Assembly (NCBI RefSeq): GCF_024137025.1
Contig: NZ_JAMYJR010000006.1
Location: forward strand, 41,338-105,337
Source of the DNA: Paractinoplanes aksuensis
Lineage (GTDB): Bacteria > Actinomycetota > Actinomycetes > Mycobacteriales > Micromonosporaceae
Length of the DNA stretch: 64,000 bases
Direction of reading: 5' to 3'
The notes under the pieces were generated by a model. It saw only the letters and a program-made list of their open reading frames with translations, was not told where the DNA came from and did not search any database. Positions 49,503-58,808 of the stretch are shown here, one piece after another (position 1 is the stretch's first letter; every line of letters starts with the position of its first letter). The position numbers and the translations under genes are program-made.

Positions 49503-50399
49503 GTGACGAGGTCTTGGCTGGGTGAGCCGACGGTGACGGCCCTGCGGGAGGGGCTTCGGGTGGTGGCGCCCGCGCTCGCCGACGGCGTGATCGTGCCGCG
49601 CGGGCTGGTGCCGAGCGAGGACCCACGCTGGTGTGCGGCCAGCGCGATGGTCGACGAGCGGTTCGTGGTGAAGTTCGCGTGGTCGGAGGAAGCGGCCGAA
49701 CGGGTCTGCTACCGGGCGCGCGTGCTGGATGCGCTGCGCGGTGCCGCCCCGGCGATTCCGTTACCCGAGGTGGTCGCGGCCTCCGAGTCGCCGGCCATGG
49801 TGGTCCTGCGGCGGGTGCCGGGCCGGCCCTTCTTCCAAGTACGACACCAGGTCGACCCGGCCGCGGCCGCCCGCGACCTGGCCGGTGTGCTGGCGGCCCT
49901 GCACGATCCAGCCGTTCTGCGTACGGTATCGGCGCTGTTGGGCCCATTGCCGAAGCGGACCGAGAACGTGCCGCCGGGCCGGTGGTGGAACCGCCTGCGG
50001 CCATGGTCCGAATGGGCCGACCAAGTGCTGACAATCCCCGGCCGTACGGCGTTGGTGCATGGCGACTTCCACGGCGACAACCATGTGTGGCGGTCCAACC
50101 GGCTGCGTCTGGTCGTGGACCTGGAGACGGTCGGCGTGGGAGAGCCGGAGTACGACCTGCGCTGCTTGCCCGCCGATTGCGGGGTCGAGATGTTCCTCGC
50201 CGTCGTCTCCGATTACGAGGCGTTGACCGCAACACCGGTGAGCCTCGATCGAGTTATGGCCTGGCACCTGCGCACCGTGGTCGGTGATATGGCGTGGCGG
50301 ACTGAGGCCGGCGTCCCGTTACCGGACGGGCGGGCGCCGGACGAGTGGATCGACGACCTGCTCAGCCGATTCGCGGCGCTGGACATCTCGGCAACCTAG
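49503..50399 (+). CDS. APH-family phosphotransferase
   Basis: Kinase-like protein of 298 residues. ATP Lys in FVVKFAWSEEAAERV near 55, catalytic loop HGDFHGDNHVW near 184-194 (Brenner motif HxDxxxxN) and metal-binding VVDLETVGVGEPEYDLRCL near 203. Similar to small-molecule phosphotransferases including aminoglycoside and macrolide kinases, but the substrate cannot be predicted. GTG start near GGGAG. Confidence 0.85.
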   Translation: MTRSWLGEPTVTALREGLRVVAPALADGVIVPRGLVPSEDPRWCAASAMVDERFVVKFAWSEEAAERVCYRARVLDALRGAAPAIPLPEVVAASESPAMVVLRRVPGRPFFQVRHQVDPAAAARDLAGVLAALHDPAVLRTVSALLGPLPKRTENVPPGRWWNRLRPWSEWADQVLTIPGRTALVHGDFHGDNHVWRSNRLRLVVDLETVGVGEPEYDLRCLPADCGVEMFLAVVSDYEALTATPVSLDRVMAWHLRTVVGDMAWRTEAGVPLPDGRAPDEWIDDLLSRFAALDISAT

Positions 50400-50479
50400 G
50401 TCCTTTCAGGCCTGGGCGGAGCTGCGGCGCGGAGGGGCGAGTGATGTTGCCCGGGTTGCTTCGAGGGTGGGGTAAGACC

Positions 50480-50496
50480 TTGGGGCTCCGCCCCAA
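50480..50496 (+). terminator. small hairpin TTGGGGC-TCC-GCCCCAA
   Basis: Seven-pair perfect stem, about 80 bases after the phosphotransferase stop. This hairpin form is common at gene ends in actinomycetes. Confidence 0.5.
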
Positions 50497-50538
50497 TCCC
50501 CGGCCGCTCGAGAAGATCAGGAAGGGCCTACTGCGGGG

Positions 50539-50670
50539 GCTTGGCTGATCTCCCCGGGGCGACACCCAGGAGCGAATCGCAAGATGAGGGGATCCGCAAC
50601 CACACCCCGGTTGCGGATCCCCTCATCTCACGATGGGGCTTGGATGCCGCCCCGGGGAGATCAGCCAAGC
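50539..50670. repeat. 132-bp nested palindrome
   Basis: Outer arms of 23 bases are perfect: 50539-50561 (starts GCTTGGCTGATCTCCC) and 50648-50670. Inner arms of 20 bases are perfect: 50582-50601 (AGATGAGGGGATCCGCAACC) and 50609-50628, loop ACACCCC. The segments between outer and inner arms are partly complementary too. It would extrude as one long cruciform or fold as a long RNA hairpin. Confidence 0.92.
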
Positions 50671-50689
50671 TACAAGCGCTACCGGCAGG

Positions 50690-50932
50690 GTGCGCACGCG
50701 CGCCCCACCACTCAGGCTGGCCTGGGTGAGGGAAGTCTTGGCTTCGTCCACAGCGCGGAAGCCTGACCGCCGACCCGGCTCGGGCTTCCTCGGCTCAGCC
50801 CTGCGATCAGAGAAGCGCCGACCACAACGTCAGGGTGAGTTGGAACTCCGCGAGGTTGGGGCCGAGGGCCACGCAGGGCGTAGCTGCTTTTCAGCCCAGC
50901 GTGGCCACCCTCGGCCCCAACCGTCCCAGCGC
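50690..50932. repeat. dispersed structured repeat, copy 2
   Basis: Resembles 7204-7448. Stem: left arm 50854-50874 (GGTTGGGGCCGAGGG then CCACGC), right arm 50899-50922; the left arm lacks three bases opposite TGG. Two substitutions relative to copy 1 are paired on both arms. The loop is kept but for one base. The region 50400-51011 has no credible gene. Confidence 0.8.
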
Positions 50933-51011
50933 GACCGAATCTCCGGTGGTGCGCTAGCGCCAAGTAGTTTGCTGTGGAAACCTATTGGCAGGCTAGACAC
51001 ATGGAGGATTC

Positions 51012-52127
51012 ATGACCACTGCACTGTCCCGGCGCCATTTGCTTACTGCTGCGCTCGCTGCCGGCGCGGCTTTGCCCATGGCCGATCCAGCCTGGGCCAG
51101 CCGGGTGCGGCTCACGCTGCCCAAGCCGACCGGGCCTCATGCCGTTGGCAATGTTGAGCTGCATCTTGTTGGTGGGGGGCGGGACCTGATGGCCACCGTC
51201 TGGTATCCGGCGGGGCGGGGTGGGGGTCGGGTCGCGGCCTGGATGCCTGATGCGCCGTGGCGGGCTTTGGTGGACGCGGTGGGGTTTGATGCGGGTGCGG
51301 TGGCGGCACCTCTGACGGCGGCGCGGGACGGTGCGCCTGTGTTGAAGGGGCGGCGGCCGGTAGTGCTCTATTCGCATGGGAACGACACGTGTCGGTCCGA
51401 GACCACCATTGTGGTGCAGGAGCTGGTCAGCCACGGGTATGTGGTGGCCACCGTGGATCACACGGGGGACGGGTACACGCTCTTCCCGGATGGGCGGGTC
51501 GGGCTGCCGGATGCTGACCTCTTCAACCCGTGGGACTCGGCGCACGACATGCGGGTGTTGCTCGACAAGCTCGAGGTTCTCGCGGCGGGGCGTAACCCGG
51601 ATGCTGAGCGTCGCCCGCTTCCGGTGGGGTTGGGCGCCGCGCTCGACCTGAGCCGTGTGGGGATGTTCGGGTGGTCCAAGGGGGCCACCTCTACAGCGCT
51701 GGTCATGAATACCGATCGGCGGGTGCGGGCGGGCATCGCGTTCGACGGGGAGATGCAGTCGCAACCGCCGGTAGCGGGGCTTTCTCGGCCGTTCATGGTG
51801 ATGAGTGCTGCGTTTCCGCGGGACGTGGAGCCCAGTGTCGAAGAGTTCTGGCAGTTGCTGCGGGGGTGGCGGCTCAACGTGCACGCCGTGGGGGCGGCGC
51901 ACGGGTCGTACAACGATCAGCAGTGGCTTGTTCCGCAGATCGCTCGGATCAGCGGGCTCAGTGACGAGGAACTGCTCGACTGGTGCGGCACGCTGGACCC
52001 GGCGCGGGCCGTTCGCATTCAGCAGGCGTACCCGTTGGCGTTCTTTGATCTGCATCTGCGGGGGCGGCGGCAGCGGCTGATGGAAGGGCCCAGCCGCGCG
52101 TTCCCCGAGGTTCGCTACTTGCCCTGA
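51012..52127 (+). CDS. Tat-exported PAF-acetylhydrolase-like esterase
   Basis: Secreted alpha/beta hydrolase of 371 residues. Tat signal SRRHLLTAALAAGAALPMA. VELHLVGGGRDLMATVWYPA opens the fold, VVLYSHGNDTCRSET gives the oxyanion turn, the nucleophile lies in GMFGWSKGATS near 221, the acid in AGIAFDGEMQ and the His in VGAAHGSYND near 297. This is the layout of PAF acetylhydrolase/plastic-degrading-like lipases. GGAGG precedes the ATG. Natural substrate unknown. Its stop overlaps the SorC gene by 13 bases. Confidence 0.85.
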   Translation: MTTALSRRHLLTAALAAGAALPMADPAWASRVRLTLPKPTGPHAVGNVELHLVGGGRDLMATVWYPAGRGGGRVAAWMPDAPWRALVDAVGFDAGAVAAPLTAARDGAPVLKGRRPVVLYSHGNDTCRSETTIVVQELVSHGYVVATVDHTGDGYTLFPDGRVGLPDADLFNPWDSAHDMRVLLDKLEVLAAGRNPDAERRPLPVGLGAALDLSRVGMFGWSKGATSTALVMNTDRRVRAGIAFDGEMQSQPPVAGLSRPFMVMSAAFPRDVEPSVEEFWQLLRGWRLNVHAVGAAHGSYNDQQWLVPQIARISGLSDEELLDWCGTLDPARAVRIQQAYPLAFFDLHLRGRRQRLMEGPSRAFPEVRYLP

Positions 52128-53119
52128 TCGGTCAGGCTACGGGCCACCTGCAGGTCGGTGATGAGGACGTTGACCCAGCCGCCGCGTAGTGCGGCCTTGA
52201 TGGCTGTGCTTTTGCGCAGGCCGCCGGCTACGGCTACGCGGCGGGGGATCTCTCGCAGGGTCTCGGCGCCGATTCCCAGCACCCGGTCGTCGAACGAGGA
52301 TTCGATGTGGTCGCCGGCCTGGTCGAAGAAGCGCATGCAGACGTCGCCTACCGCACCGGCCTGGCGTAGGCCCGGTAGCTCGCTCTCGGCGAAGGCGTTT
52401 CCGCTCTCGCGCAGCAAGGGGCTGGGCTCGATGCTGCCCACGCCGACCAGGGCCATCGTCAGGTCTTCGCAGGCGCGCAGGACCGGCTCGATGTTGGGGT
52501 CGGTGACGAACATCTGGCGCATGTCGCCGGACGCCAGCAGTCCGGGGGCCTGCAGATACACCGCTTGGGCGCCGGTCAGGGCCGACAGGCGGCCGGTGAT
52601 GCGGGTGGCCTGGGTCTGGGCGGTCACGTTGCCCACGCCGCCCAGCATCTGGACCACCTGGTCGGCGACCTGGGTCGGCCGCGGGTGCATGGCCTCGACG
52701 GTGGCCAGGATGGTCGAGCTCCACGACGAGACGCCGATGCGCTCGCCGCCCATCAGGGTCGTCTCCAGGTAGACCGCGGCGGCGGCGCCCAGCGCGCGCA
52801 TCACGTGGCTCTCGTCGGCGTGGTCGTCGGTGTCGGCCACGATCACCTCGGTGACGCCGTACTGCCGCTCGATCTGTTCCTCGAGCTCGGCGTAGACGCC
52901 CCGGGGAGCGATGACCGTCGTCCGCACGATGCCGAGTTCGACCGCCCGTTTGAGCAGGCGGGAGACGCGCGGCTGCGAGATGTGCAGCTGCGCGGCGATC
53001 TGAGGCTGCCGCATGCCCCGCTCGTGGTACATGCGGGCCACCTTGGTCAGTAACCGGATCTGGTCAGTGGCGACCTCGTCCAGGGCGGCTGCGCGTGCCG
53101 CCGGGTAACGCTCTGCCAC
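52115..53119 (-). CDS. SorC-family sugar-responsive regulator
   Basis: Regulator of 334 residues. N-terminal helix-turn-helix about 20-60 (IRLLTKVARMYHERGMRQPQ, AAQLHISQPRVSRLLKRAVE). Residues 70-334 form the SorC sugar-phosphate-binding domain (GAAAAVYLETTLMGGERIGV, PGLLASGDMRQMFVTDPNIE, AVAGGLRKSTAIKAALRGGW, VNVLITD). GTG at 53119 follows GGAGG by six bases. Divergent from the sugar operon at 53577 and almost certainly its regulator; the 13-base motif GAATATCCATTCA upstream of both supports this. Confidence 0.9.
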   Translation of the reverse strand: MAERYPAARAAALDEVATDQIRLLTKVARMYHERGMRQPQIAAQLHISQPRVSRLLKRAVELGIVRTTVIAPRGVYAELEEQIERQYGVTEVIVADTDDHADESHVMRALGAAAAVYLETTLMGGERIGVSSWSSTILATVEAMHPRPTQVADQVVQMLGGVGNVTAQTQATRITGRLSALTGAQAVYLQAPGLLASGDMRQMFVTDPNIEPVLRACEDLTMALVGVGSIEPSPLLRESGNAFAESELPGLRQAGAVGDVCMRFFDQAGDHIESSFDDRVLGIGAETLREIPRRVAVAGGLRKSTAIKAALRGGWVNVLITDLQVARSLTDQGK

Positions 53120-53150
53120 TCCGGTCCTCCCGTGTGCGTCCTGCGCAGGA

Positions 53151-53163
53151 GAATATCCATTCA
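53151..53163. promoter_or_regulatory. SorC site ahead of sorC-type gene
   Basis: GAATATCCATTCA, 32 bases upstream of the regulator start. It is the exact reverse complement of 53561-53573, which lies at the start of the sugar operon. Confidence 0.7.
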
Positions 53164-53202
53164 GCCTGCGTCCGTTCAGCCGGAGTGGCCGAGCGAACGG
53201 CC

Positions 53203-53424
53203 CTACTTCACCGTGACGATGACCCGCTGGTAGTGCTTCAGCGCGGGCGCGCCGTCGTCGGTGACCTCGAAGATCAGGTGGATCGTCTGCCCGCGTACGG
53301 CGTCGGCCGGCACCCGGAACGAGGCCGTGGACCCGCCGGTGACCGCCACGGAGCCCGGGTACGTGCCGGCGTCGGTGTACTGCCACCAGCGGTACGACAG
53401 CTTGTCGCCGTCCGCATCGAGGAG
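53203..53424 (-). pseudogene. C-terminal stump of a DUF1593 protein
   Basis: LLDADGDKLSYRWWQYTDAG, TYPGSVAVTGG, FRVPADAVRGQTIHLIFEVT and YQRVIVTVK then stop. This parallels the last 70 residues of the intact DUF1593 protein at 63.7-63.88 kb (DPDRDKVTTTWWQYREEG, VTIRIS), but differs at many positions. Upstream the frame is lost. The stump lies between the two SorC motifs. Confidence 0.7.
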
Positions 53425-53560
53425 ACGATGCCGGCGAGGTCGAACGGCGCCGTCAAGTGCGTCGATGTCACGAGGAAATTGCGGCAAGAAGCGAGAGGGG
53501 AACGACCCGTTGACAAGAACGACATCCAGCATTCACAGTGTGGGCATGCCCAATCGCCTA

Positions 53561-53574
53561 TGAATGGATATTCA
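53561..53574. promoter_or_regulatory. SorC site at the sugar operon
   Basis: TGAATGGATATTCA is an imperfect palindrome with arms TGAAT/ATTCA, two bases before the ATG of the DUF2291 gene. There is no Shine-Dalgarno, so the transcript may start at or near the ATG and bound SorC would cover the promoter. Confidence 0.65.
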
Positions 53575-53576
53575 AC

Positions 53577-54236
53577 ATGACGGTGATCACACGCCGACTG
53601 CTCGCCGCGGCGACCGCGGCCGCGCTGGCCTCGGCGGTGACGGCCTGCTCCAAGATTCCGGGCGTCTACGTCTACGAGAAGGACGGGCAGGTGGCCGCCG
53701 AGGCGTCGGCGACCGATCCCGCGACGTACGTCGAGAACAACTGGACGCAGAAGATCGTGCCGACCGTGCACGACAACGCCGTCGACGTGACCACGGTGGC
53801 CGCGGCGATCGCCGACGACCCCGTGGCGGCCGGCCAGCAGTACGGCAACCGGACCGGCACCGGCAGCCCGTTCGCCTTCATGGTCAAGGGTTCGGGCAAG
53901 GTCACCGACGTCGACACCTCCGTCCCGACCGGGCCGGTCACCGTCGAGGTCCCGGTGGCCGGGGGCAAGCCGGTCAAGGTCACCATCGCGACCGGGCCGG
54001 TCATCGCCGGCACCGCGATCCGCGACGCCGTCAAGTTCATCGCGTTCGGCGACTTCACCAACCAGATCGACTACGCCGAGGTCGCGAACCAGATCAACAC
54101 GAAGGCCAAGACCGAGGTGATCGCCAAGGTCGACCGCGACAGCCTGAAGGGCAAGACGGTCGACTTCTACGGCGCGTTCTCGGCCCTGTCGCCGGGCACG
54201 ATCTTCCTGGTGCCGACCGAGCTGGCGGTCAAGTGA
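53577..54236 (+). CDS. DUF2291 family lipoprotein
   Basis: Lipoprotein of 219 residues. Lipobox ASAVTAC near residue 24. The mature part KIPGVYVYEKDGQVAAEASA, YVENNWTQKIVPTVHDNAVD and AVKFIAFGDFTNQIDYAEVA is the DUF2291 pattern. The family occurs with ribose-type ABC transporters, but its role is not known to me; being surface-anchored it may help deliver substrate. First gene of the operon; its TGA overlaps the next ATG by one base. Confidence 0.88.
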   Translation: MTVITRRLLAAATAAALASAVTACSKIPGVYVYEKDGQVAAEASATDPATYVENNWTQKIVPTVHDNAVDVTTVAAAIADDPVAAGQQYGNRTGTGSPFAFMVKGSGKVTDVDTSVPTGPVTVEVPVAGGKPVKVTIATGPVIAGTAIRDAVKFIAFGDFTNQIDYAEVANQINTKAKTEVIAKVDRDSLKGKTVDFYGAFSALSPGTIFLVPTELAVK

Positions 54237-55750
54237 TGGCCGAGATGCTGGAAGCGCACAACATCAGCAAGAACTACGGCGGCGTACGGGCACTGAAGGA
54301 CGTCACTTTCACCGCCTACCGCGGCCAGGTCAACGTGCTGGTGGGCGAGAACGGCGCCGGCAAGTCGACGCTGATGAAGATCCTGTCCGGGTCCGAGCAG
54401 CCGACCAGCGGCGAGATCCGGCTCGACGGCGAACCGGTGCAGCTCGGCAGCCCGCGCGCGGCCCAGGAGCGGGGCATCGGGATCATCCACCAGGAACTGA
54501 GCCTGTTCCCGAACATGTCGATCGCCGAGAACCTGTTCGCGGGGCGTGAGATGCGCAAGGGCAGCACGTTCGTCGACGCCGGCGGTCAGCGGCGCCGGGC
54601 CCGCGAGGTGCTGAAGCGGCTCGGCCAGGACCGGATCGACCCCGACACGCTGGTCGGCGACCTGCCGATCGGGCAGCAGCAGCTGGTCGAGATCGGCCGG
54701 GCGCTGCTCGAGGACGTGCGGGTGCTGATCATGGACGAGCCGACCTCGGCCCTGTCCAACCACGAGGTCGACGTGCTGTTCGAGGTGATGGCCGATCTGC
54801 GGCAGCAGGACGTCACGGTCATCTACATCTCGCACAAGCTCGACGAGTTCCGCCGCATCGGCGACTGGGTCACCGTGTTCCGCGACGGCAGCCTGGTCGC
54901 GCACGAGTCGATGAGCAAGACCGACACGGGCTGGATCGTGCGGCAGATGGTCGGGCGTGACCCCGATTCGCTGTACGTGCGCAACAGCTCGCCGGTCGGG
55001 GACGTGCTGCTCGACGTCCGTGGCCTGACGGTGCCGGGCACGGTCAAGGTGGACGACGTCTCGCTCACCGTCAGCGCGGGCGAGGTCGTCGGCATCTACG
55101 GGCTGATGGGGGCCGGGCGCACAGAACTGGTCGAGACGCTGATGGGCATGCGTCAGGCCGGCGCCGGCGAGGTGTCCGTGCGCGGTAAACGCGAGCCCAA
55201 GGGAACCGTGCAGGCGCGCATGGCCGCCGGGCTGGCCCTGGTGCCCGAGGACCGCCAGCGCGACGGGCTCGTGCAGACCATGTCCGTACGGGAGAACATC
55301 CTGCTGGCCACCCTGGCCCGCATGACCCGGAGCGGGTTGCTGAACGGCGCGGCCGAACAGCGGACGGCCAAGACCAAGGTCAGCGAGCTGGCCATCAAGA
55401 TCCCCGGCCTGGGCGCCCTGGTCACCGCGCTCAGCGGCGGCAACCAGCAGAAGGTCGTCCTGGCCCGGGCCCTGCTCACCGAGCCGGTCGTGCTGCTGCT
55501 GGACGAGCCGACCCGCGGCATCGACGTCGGGGCCAAGTCGCAGATCGCCGGGCTGATGGCCGAGCTGGCCGCCCAGGGCTTCGGCGTGCTGTTCATCTCG
55601 TCCGAGCTGGCCGAGGTCATGGCCATGGCCGACCGGGTGCTGGTGATGGCCCGCGGCCGCATCACCGCCGAGTTCACCGCCGAGAACGTCACCGAGGAGG
55701 CGCTCGTCGCCGCTTCCGCATCCGAAAGTGTCCTGGAGGGCCACTCATGA
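54236..55750 (+). CDS. sugar ABC transporter ATP-binding protein (RbsA type)
   Basis: Double ATPase of 504 residues. First cassette: Walker A GENGAGKST at 37-45, signature-like LPIGQQQLVEIGRAL, Walker B LIMDEPTSAL. Second cassette: degenerate Walker A GLMGAGRTEL, normal signature LSGGNQQKVVLARALL and Walker B LLLDEPTRGIDVGAK. This pattern is the CUT2 (ribose, xylose, galactose) import class. Overlaps its neighbours on both sides (TGATG, ATGA). Confidence 0.95.
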   Translation: MAEMLEAHNISKNYGGVRALKDVTFTAYRGQVNVLVGENGAGKSTLMKILSGSEQPTSGEIRLDGEPVQLGSPRAAQERGIGIIHQELSLFPNMSIAENLFAGREMRKGSTFVDAGGQRRRAREVLKRLGQDRIDPDTLVGDLPIGQQQLVEIGRALLEDVRVLIMDEPTSALSNHEVDVLFEVMADLRQQDVTVIYISHKLDEFRRIGDWVTVFRDGSLVAHESMSKTDTGWIVRQMVGRDPDSLYVRNSSPVGDVLLDVRGLTVPGTVKVDDVSLTVSAGEVVGIYGLMGAGRTELVETLMGMRQAGAGEVSVRGKREPKGTVQARMAAGLALVPEDRQRDGLVQTMSVRENILLATLARMTRSGLLNGAAEQRTAKTKVSELAIKIPGLGALVTALSGGNQQKVVLARALLTEPVVLLLDEPTRGIDVGAKSQIAGLMAELAAQGFGVLFISSELAEVMAMADRVLVMARGRITAEFTAENVTEEALVAASASESVLEGHS

Positions 55751-56829
55751 CCGACACGCACGTCGCCGCCCCGGCCCCCACGGCGTCGGCGCCGCAACCG
55801 GAGGAGCGCGGCAACACCGCGCTGGCCCGGGCCGCGCTGCTCCTGCTGCGCGGGCGCACCCTGGTCGTGCTCGTGGTGCTGATCATCATCTTCAGCTCGA
55901 TCTCGTCGGAGTACCTGACGCAGAGCAACCTGATCCTGATGACCAAGCACGTGGCCATCAACGCGATCCTGGCCATCGGGGTCACGTTCGTCATCCTCAC
56001 CGGCGGTATCGACCTGTCGGTGGGGTCGATCGCCGGGCTGTCCAGCATGGTGGCCGGCGGGTTGCTGTTCAAAGGCCTGAACTTCCCCGGCGGTACGGTG
56101 TTCTTCTCGGTCGCCGTCGTCATCCTCATCGGCATCGTGGTCGGGGCCCTGGTCGGCGCGGTCAACGGCCTGCTGATCACGCGCTTCCGGGTGGCGCCGT
56201 TCATCGCCACGCTCGGCATGCTCTACGTGGCCCGCGGCGCGGCCCAGCTCCACAGCAACGGCGGCACCTACCCCGACCTGGGCGGCACCGAAGCCCGCGG
56301 CAACACCGGTTTCGGCTTCATCGGGGTCGACAGCATCCTGGGCATCCCGGTCGCCGTCTGGATCATGGTCGTCGTCGCGGCCGTCGCCATCGTCGTCACC
56401 ACCAAGACGCCGTTCGGCAAGCACATCTTCGCGGTCGGCGGCAACGAGCGCGCCGCGGTGCTGTCCGGCATCCGGGTCAACCGCGTCAAGATTGCCGTGT
56501 ACGTCATCTCGGGCGCCTGTGCCGCCCTGGCCGGCCTGCTGCTCACCTCGGAGCTGGGCGCGGCCTATCCCGACACGGCCACGACGTACGAGCTGAACGC
56601 CATCGCGGCCGCGGTGCTCGGCGGCACCGCGCTGGCCGGCGGTCGCGGCACGATCATCGGCACCGTCATGGGCGCCTTCGTCATCGGCTTCCTCAGCGAC
56701 GGCCTGGTGCTGGTCGGGGTCTCCACCTTCTGGCAGTCCGTGGTCAAGGGCGCCGTCATCATCTTCGCCGTCATCACCGAGCAGGCCCAGCAGCGCCTGC
56801 AGTCGAGCCTGACTCGGCGCACCGCGTAA
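55747..56829 (+). CDS. sugar ABC transporter permease (RbsC type)
   Basis: Permease of 360 residues with about ten helices. ILAIGVTFVILTGGIDLSVG, RFRVAPFIATLGMLYVARGA and AIAAAVLGGTALAGGRGTII are the CUT2 permease blocks. The N-terminal 35 residues are polar. Works with the ATPase before it and the binding protein after it. Confidence 0.95.
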   Translation: MTDTHVAAPAPTASAPQPEERGNTALARAALLLLRGRTLVVLVVLIIIFSSISSEYLTQSNLILMTKHVAINAILAIGVTFVILTGGIDLSVGSIAGLSSMVAGGLLFKGLNFPGGTVFFSVAVVILIGIVVGALVGAVNGLLITRFRVAPFIATLGMLYVARGAAQLHSNGGTYPDLGGTEARGNTGFGFIGVDSILGIPVAVWIMVVVAAVAIVVTTKTPFGKHIFAVGGNERAAVLSGIRVNRVKIAVYVISGACAALAGLLLTSELGAAYPDTATTYELNAIAAAVLGGTALAGGRGTIIGTVMGAFVIGFLSDGLVLVGVSTFWQSVVKGAVIIFAVITEQAQQRLQSSLTRRTA

Positions 56830-57861
<1,032 letters not shown>

Positions 57862-57871
57862 CCTTCTTTTC

Positions 57872-57899
57872 GGGGCGGGCCCCTCGCCTGGCCCGCCCC
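57872..57899 (+). terminator. intra-operon hairpin
   Basis: GGGGCGGGC (57872-57880) pairs exactly with GCCCGCCCC (57891-57899), between the binding-protein and transketolase genes. It may be a partial terminator or may protect the 3' end of the transporter message. Confidence 0.65.
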
Positions 57900-57926
57900 T
57901 TCACCACCGTAAAGAAAGGCACACCC

Positions 57927-58808
57927 ATGCTGGTCGCCGACCCTGGTACCGCCGCCGACTGGCGCCGGTTCCGGCAGGAGTTCACCGATGCCGGTCCCGA
58001 GCGCCGCCGCGAGATGCTGCGGGAGCGCGCCAACCAGTCCCGAACCGCTGACCTGCACATGATCGGCCGGGCCGGCCTGGGCCACGTGGGCGGCGACATG
58101 TCCGTCCTCGACATCCTCACGACCCTGTTCTTCAGCGTGCTTCGGGTCGACCCCGAGAAGCCGGAGTGGGCCGACCGGGACCGGTTCGTGCTCAGCAAGG
58201 GGCATACTGCCGGGGCCCTGTACGCGACGCTGGCCGCGGCCGGCTTCTTCCCGACGGCCGAGCTCGACACGTTCGCCGGGCCGTTGTCGGCCCTGAACGG
58301 CCACCCCAACCGGGTCAAGGTGCCCGGCGTCGAGACCAACACCGGCCCGCTCGGGCACGGCCTGCCGGTCTCCGTCGGTATGGCCGTGGCCGGCCGGCTC
58401 TCCGCGTCGGCGCGCCACGTCTACGTGGTGCTCGGCGACGGTGAGCTGCAGGAGGGCAGCAACTGGGAGGCCGCCATGACCGCCGGGCACCGCCGCCTGT
58501 CGAACCTCACGGCGATCGTCGACCGCAACCGTCTGCAGCAGGGCGCCCGCACCGAGGAGACGAACACCCTCGACCCGCTGGACGACAAGTTCCGGGCCTT
58601 CGGCTGGGACGTCCTCGAGGTCGACGGGCACGACCACCTCGCGCTGCACGAGGCGTTCACGGCCCCGCGCGGCGACCGGCCGACCTGCGTCATCGCCAAC
58701 ACGATCAAGGGAAGAGGCGTCTCCTTCATGGAAGACCGCGTGGAGTGGCACCACAAGGTGCCGTCGGCCGAGCAGATCGTCACCGCTTCCGCGGAGCTGG
58801 CCCGATGA
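57927..58808 (+). CDS. transketolase, N-terminal subunit
   Basis: Thiamine-diphosphate half of a split transketolase, 293 residues. GRAGLGHVGGDMSVLDILTT and RFVLSKGHTAGALYATLA with catalytic His, TGPLGHGLPVSVGMA, and the ThDP motif GDGELQEGSNWEAAMTA to VDRNR. Coupled by ATGA overlap to the C-terminal subunit. In the D-apiose route the AptA/AptB pair transfers a ketol unit between apulose 4-phosphate and glyceraldehyde 3-phosphate; that function here is inferred from the neighbours. GTAAAGAAAGG precedes the ATG. Confidence 0.92.
   Translation: MLVADPGTAADWRRFRQEFTDAGPERRREMLRERANQSRTADLHMIGRAGLGHVGGDMSVLDILTTLFFSVLRVDPEKPEWADRDRFVLSKGHTAGALYATLAAAGFFPTAELDTFAGPLSALNGHPNRVKVPGVETNTGPLGHGLPVSVGMAVAGRLSASARHVYVVLGDGELQEGSNWEAAMTAGHRRLSNLTAIVDRNRLQQGARTEETNTLDPLDDKFRAFGWDVLEVDGHDHLALHEAFTAPRGDRPTCVIANTIKGRGVSFMEDRVEWHHKVPSAEQIVTASAELAR

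Noticed and set aside
50539..50670. Insertion-sequence ends
   Set aside because: Arms face each other across only about 85 bases with no transposase and no seen target duplication; a miniature element remains possible but unsupported.
53203..53532. Intact 109-residue protein
   Set aside because: The first 36 codons resemble nothing, while the rest equals the end of a DUF1593 protein; treated as a stump.
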